Shown here in pieces: positions 60,868 through 64,000 of a DNA stretch of 64,000 bases. This DNA comes from Pseudomonas sp. GOM6. Its GTDB lineage: Bacteria > Pseudomonadota > Gammaproteobacteria > Pseudomonadales > Pseudomonadaceae. Each line of letters opens with the position of its first letter. Positions within the stretch are counted from its first letter, which is position 1. The notes beneath the pieces were generated by a model that made no database searches, had not been told where the DNA came from, and saw nothing but the letters and a program-made list of their open reading frames with translations. The stretch spans positions 1 to 64,000 of the forward strand of contig NZ_JARPUS010000006.1 of assembly GCF_029537485.1 (NCBI RefSeq). Direction: 5' to 3'. Made by a program: the position numbers and the translations under genes.

Positions 60868-61362
60868 CCGGCGATAGAGCGTATCGTCCTTAGCGATGCG
60901 CTTGAGCTGATCGAGCTGCGGCTGCTTCTGTGCATTCAGCGGCAGCAGTTCGGCGCTGTCGCAGTTGAGCAGATGTGCCTGGTGCGCAACGTGATCGATA
61001 TGCTGCTTCTCGAAACGGTAGAGCATGAATTCGGCCACCATCCGGCCGTCCAGCTCGCGCTTCGCCACGCTCGTGCTATCGAGCACGGTAAAGGCGGTGA
61101 CCATCGGCACGAAGTAGCTCCACGGGCGCCAGAACACGTGACCCGCTTCGGTCGCGACCACGACCGACTCCTTGGGCTGGCGGGCCTGCTGATGCTCGAA
61201 CCAGGAATACTCGTAGAACACCTGATAGCCCAGCATCCCCAGACCACCGAACAGCGGCACGATCCACTTCGGCAGTTTGTTACGCGTCAGTTTGCGCAGC
61301 AGCAGAGCAATACCGGCAGCGCCGAGCCCTGCCACCACGATGGCAAGCAAAGTCCACAACAT
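60856..61362 (-). CDS. Hypothetical membrane protein
   Basis: A 168-residue protein with two N-terminal hydrophobic segments (about 3-21 and 33-50) and a soluble C-terminal part rich in charged residues (ATEAGHVFWRPWSYFVPMV ... KRIAKDDTLYRRVCR). I do not recognise a family. It starts 91 bases after the symporter stop, beyond a terminator, so it may have its own promoter. Confidence 0.7.
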   Translation of the reverse strand: MLWTLLAIVVAGLGAAGIALLLRKLTRNKLPKWIVPLFGGLGMLGYQVFYEYSWFEHQQARQPKESVVVATEAGHVFWRPWSYFVPMVTAFTVLDSTSVAKRELDGRMVAEFMLYRFEKQHIDHVAHQAHLLNCDSAELLPLNAQKQPQLDQLKRIAKDDTLYRRVCR

Positions 61363-61375
61363 AGGGTTGTTCCCG

Positions 61376-61404
61376 AAAAAAGACGGGCCTCCAGTGGAGG
61401 CCCG
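61376..61404 (-). terminator. Terminator after the symporter gene
   Basis: Read on the minus strand, CGGGCCTCC pairs with GGAGGCCCG (9 bp, 3-base loop ACT), followed by TC and six T. Confidence 0.88.
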
Positions 61405-61453
61405 CCTGTCAGACCCTGGACCATCGACAGATGGCGTCAGGCCCGGATTATGC

Positions 61454-63223
61454 TTAGTGGCTCAGCGCGGCACCAGCACCTTTGGGAGTACGTACGCTTT
61501 CCACCAGCTCCTGGATTTCCTGCGGCGGTGCGGCGGTGACCATCGATACGCCGTAGGCCACGGCGAAGTTGATCAGGGCGCCGACGGTACCGAAGGAAGC
61601 CGGGGAGATACCCATGAACCACTGGTCCGGGGTGTTGGGCAGCATGTTGGTCTCCGGAATGAAGAACCAGCCCAGGTAGGTGAAGATGTACAGCAGGGTG
61701 ACCACCAGGCCGGCGACCATGCCGCAGATCGCACCCTTGTCGTTCATGCGCGTGGAGAAGATCCCCATCATCAGCACCGGGAACAGGGTTGCCGCGGCGA
61801 TACCGAAGGCCAGCGCCACCACCTGCGCGGCGAACCCGGGTGGATTCAGACCCAGATAGGTCGCCAGCATAATCGCGCAGGCCATGGAGATCCGCGCCGC
61901 CCGCATCTCGTTCTTCTCGCTGATCTTCGGGTTGATCAAGGTCTTGATCAGGTCATGACTGATCGCCGAAGAAATCGCCAGCAACAATCCCGCCGCCGTC
62001 GACAGTGCCGCCGCAATGGCGCCCGCCGCGATCAGGCCGACCACCCAACCCGGCAGGTTGGCGATCTCCGGGTTGGCCAGAACCAGGATGTCGTTGTTCA
62101 CGGTCAGTTCGTTACCACTCCAGCCACGCTCCTGAGCGGTCGCGGTGAAGGCCGGGGCAGCATCGTTGTACATCTGGATGCGACCGTCGCTGTTCTTGTC
62201 TTCCCACTTGATCAGGCCGGTCTGTTCCCAGTTCTTGACCCACTGCGGACGCTCGTCATAGGACAGCGCCGGAGCAGATGCGCCTTCCGGATAGATGGTG
62301 GTCACCAGGTTCAGACGCGCCATCGAGGCAACGGCCGGAGCGGTGAGGTAGAGCAGGGCGATAAAGATCAGGGTCCAGCCAGCGGACCAGCGGGCATCGG
62401 CCACTTTCGGCACGGTGAAGAAGCGGATGATCACGTGCGGCAAGCCGGCAGTACCAATCATCAGCGACATGGTGAACAGCACCATGTTCAGCTTGTTGGT
62501 GGTGTCGGCGGTGTAGGCCGCGAAGCCCAGTTCACGCACCACTTCATCGAGTTTCTGCAGCAGCGGCACGCCGGACTCGACGTGGTCACCGAACAGGCCC
62601 AGCGGCGGAATCGGGTTACCGGTCAGCTGCAGGGAGATGAAGATGGCCGGGATGGTGTAGGCCACGATCAGCACCACGTACTGAGCGACCTGGGTGTAGG
62701 TGATGCCCTTCATGCCGCCGAATACGGCGTAGGCGAATACCACCGCTGCGGCGATCCAGATACCGGTGGAGTTATCCACTTCGAGGAAACGCGAGAAAGC
62801 AACGCCGGCACCGGCCATCTGGCCGATCACGTAGGTCACGGAGATGATCACCAGGCAGATCACCGCCGTCAGACGTGCACCACGGCTGTAGAAGCGGTCA
62901 CCGATGAAATCCGGCACGGTGAACTTGCCGAACTTGCGCAGGTAGGGTGCCAGCAGCATCGCCAGCAGCACGTAGCCACCGGTCCAGCCCATGAGGAAAG
63001 TAGAGTTGGCATAACCACCGGCGGCGATCAGGCCCGCCATGGAGATGAAGGAGGCAGCGGACATCCAGTCAGCGGCGGTCGCCATGCCGTTGGTGACCGG
63101 ATGCACACCACCGCCAGCGACGTAGAACTCCTTGGTGGAGCCGGCACGCGCCCAGATGGCGATGCCGATGTAGAGCGCAAAGGACGCCCCCACGAACAAC
63201 ATGTTGATGACAAATTGGCTCAT
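61454..63223 (-). CDS. Sodium:solute symporter, ActP/VC_2705 subfamily
   Basis: A 589-residue SSS-family transporter with about 13 transmembrane helices. It has FYVAGGGVHPVTNGMATAADWMSAASFISMAG near the N-terminus and GLPHVIIRFFTVP in the middle. It also carries an extra loop of roughly 90 residues (about 325-415, with DKNSDGRIQMYND, which looks EF-hand-like) seen in the VC_2705 branch. It probably imports acetate or another short monocarboxylate. The ATG at 63223 lies 6 bases after the DUF4212 stop; the preceding GTG (63229) is an alternative. Confidence 0.88.
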   Translation of the reverse strand: MSQFVINMLFVGASFALYIGIAIWARAGSTKEFYVAGGGVHPVTNGMATAADWMSAASFISMAGLIAAGGYANSTFLMGWTGGYVLLAMLLAPYLRKFGKFTVPDFIGDRFYSRGARLTAVICLVIISVTYVIGQMAGAGVAFSRFLEVDNSTGIWIAAAVVFAYAVFGGMKGITYTQVAQYVVLIVAYTIPAIFISLQLTGNPIPPLGLFGDHVESGVPLLQKLDEVVRELGFAAYTADTTNKLNMVLFTMSLMIGTAGLPHVIIRFFTVPKVADARWSAGWTLIFIALLYLTAPAVASMARLNLVTTIYPEGASAPALSYDERPQWVKNWEQTGLIKWEDKNSDGRIQMYNDAAPAFTATAQERGWSGNELTVNNDILVLANPEIANLPGWVVGLIAAGAIAAALSTAAGLLLAISSAISHDLIKTLINPKISEKNEMRAARISMACAIMLATYLGLNPPGFAAQVVALAFGIAAATLFPVLMMGIFSTRMNDKGAICGMVAGLVVTLLYIFTYLGWFFIPETNMLPNTPDQWFMGISPASFGTVGALINFAVAYGVSMVTAAPPQEIQELVESVRTPKGAGAALSH

Positions 63224-63229
63224 GACCAC

Positions 63230-63490
63230 TTACTCCTCGACGCCATATTCTTTATCGAGTTTGTTCAGTCTCCACGCGTAGTGAAAAATGAGCCCGATGA
63301 AGACGAGGATGGAGCCTTGCTGCGCGAACCAGAATCCGAGGTCGGAACCACCAACGGAGATTCCCGCGACCATCGGGCGCAGAATCATGGCGAATCCGTA
63401 GGAAACCAGTGCCCAGACGATCAGGCTCCAGGTGATGAGCCGCACGTTGGCCTTCCAGTAGGCCGCGGCATTTGCTTTTTCAGAAGTCAT
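63230..63490 (-). CDS. DUF4212 small membrane subunit of the symporter
   Basis: An 86-residue protein with two membrane helices (about 18-40 and 52-70), corresponding to the YjcH-like partner always found before VC_2705-type symporters. GGAGG five bases before the ATG supports the start. It is translationally linked to the symporter gene. Confidence 0.88.
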   Translation of the reverse strand: MTSEKANAAAYWKANVRLITWSLIVWALVSYGFAMILRPMVAGISVGGSDLGFWFAQQGSILVFIGLIFHYAWRLNKLDKEYGVEE

Positions 63491-63669
63491 AGACGCCTCC
63501 GGTTATTGTTATTCTGCTGCAGCTTCAAACTAGCAGCAGGTCCCGGCAAGCCGACAGCTAGACATTGGTAGTAGTCGCTTTGCACCGTTTCGCGAAGGCG
63601 CTCGGTGCGCGGCGAATCGGCACTTGCAGTCGCACCGAACGACGCCTGAGCAGCAGGGACGACGCTGCC

Positions 63670-63825
63670 CTAAGGGCCAGGCGACGCTGCACGGCGAGCT
63701 TCGGCGGGGGCTCGTCCTGACTGCCCAGGCGCCCCCTGCCGGGCCTGCGCGAACAACCCCGCGATACGCCGGGCCAACAGGTGCCCGGCGCGCGCCTCCT
63801 CGCGCAATCCCACATGCCCGCTCAT
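63670..63825 (-). CDS. Possible 51-residue protein coupled to the upstream gene
   Basis: The ATG overlaps the stop of the edge gene (ATGA). The product (MSGHVGLREEARAGHLLARR...) is Arg/Ala-rich and soluble. There is no family match; it may be real because of the coupling, or chance in GC-rich DNA. Confidence 0.35.
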   Translation of the reverse strand: MSGHVGLREEARAGHLLARRIAGLFAQARQGAPGQSGRAPAEARRAASPGP

Positions 63826-64000
63826 GAGCGGTACCACAGGCGCATAAAGCCCAGCGCCAGCAACAGGCCGACCTGACCGAGCGCGGCACAGAGCGCCAGG
63901 AAGGAACGCACGTGGGGGTTGCCGGCGGCATCGGTCAGGCCGGTCAACCGCTCCCAAAAACCATCCGGCAGCACTTCCAGGGCCAGCCAGGCCAGTGGCT
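63822..64000 (-). CDS. 3' end of a membrane-protein gene cut by the window edge
   Basis: The last 58 codons read PLAWLALEVLPDGFWERLTG ... and end with a hydrophobic helix, LALCAALGQVGLLLALGFMRLWYRS, then TGA. Codon use is typical of the neighbours. Too short to name. Confidence 0.55.
   Translation of the reverse strand, partial: PLAWLALEVLPDGFWERLTGLTDAAGNPHVRSFLALCAALGQVGLLLALGFMRLWYRS

Noticed and set aside
61277..63571. A 764-codon + strand frame opposite the symporter
   Set aside because: His/Gln/Gly-rich shadow of a clear membrane transporter on the other strand.
63530..63931. A 133-codon frame near the right edge
   Set aside because: Cys/Arg/Ser-rich overlap frame of the better-supported edge gene.

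Overview
The window is a stretch of high-GC core chromosome from a Pseudomonas species. Gene content and order match the P. aeruginosa PAO1 segment from about PA0668 (tyrS) to PA0575 (rmcA), as I recall that map. Three differences from PAO1 suggest another lineage, perhaps the mendocina/oleovorans/alcaligenes group (weak inference): trpE and trpG are adjacent with no pyocin island, speD is missing next to vfr, and the genes right of the tRNA differ.

Left part (1-18 kb): tyrS; an M23 endopeptidase with anmK; erpA; argC; hemJ followed by a nitronate monooxygenase-like gene, a DUF805 protein and an SDR; an AAA+ ATPase; coq7; an OsmC-like gene; vfr; and rpe-gph-trpL-trpE-trpG-trpD-trpC. The trp genes look like one attenuated operon whose promoter lies in the 3' end of gph.

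Middle (18-46 kb): an agtABCD-type ABC importer (GABA/5-aminovalerate in P. aeruginosa) with its two-component system AgtSR; a DUF3530 gene; djlA; murU-amgK, the last two steps of MurNAc recycling (anmK in the left part feeds the same pathway); the gammaproteobacterial envelope/ribosome cluster lptD-surA-pdxA-ksgA-apaG-apaH with glpE; the starvation-associated trio prkA-yeaH-spoVR; cca; folB-folK; plsY; and tsaD.

Right part (46-64 kb): the macromolecular-synthesis block rpsU-dnaG-rpoD with two terminators after rpsU and a promoter before rpoD; rmcA, a c-di-GMP enzyme with a Venus-flytrap sensor; a CAU-anticodon tRNA that carries tRNA-Ile2 identity pairs; a PAS-GAF-GGDEF protein; an exported alkylsulfatase divergent from a LysR regulator; a possibly frameshifted small gene; an FMN reductase; an unknown membrane protein; and a DUF4212/ActP-type acetate-family symporter pair. 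The right edge cuts a membrane-protein gene.

I see no CRISPR array, prophage, IS element or clearly new multi-gene system. The most useful new observations are small: a palindrome over the erpA -10 box, a heptamer tandem array that supplies the ksgA ribosome binding site, palindromic repeats whose GTAG ends form stop codons, the tRNA promoter overlapping the rmcA stop, the trp leader peptide, and a pilin-like tail on a DUF805 protein.
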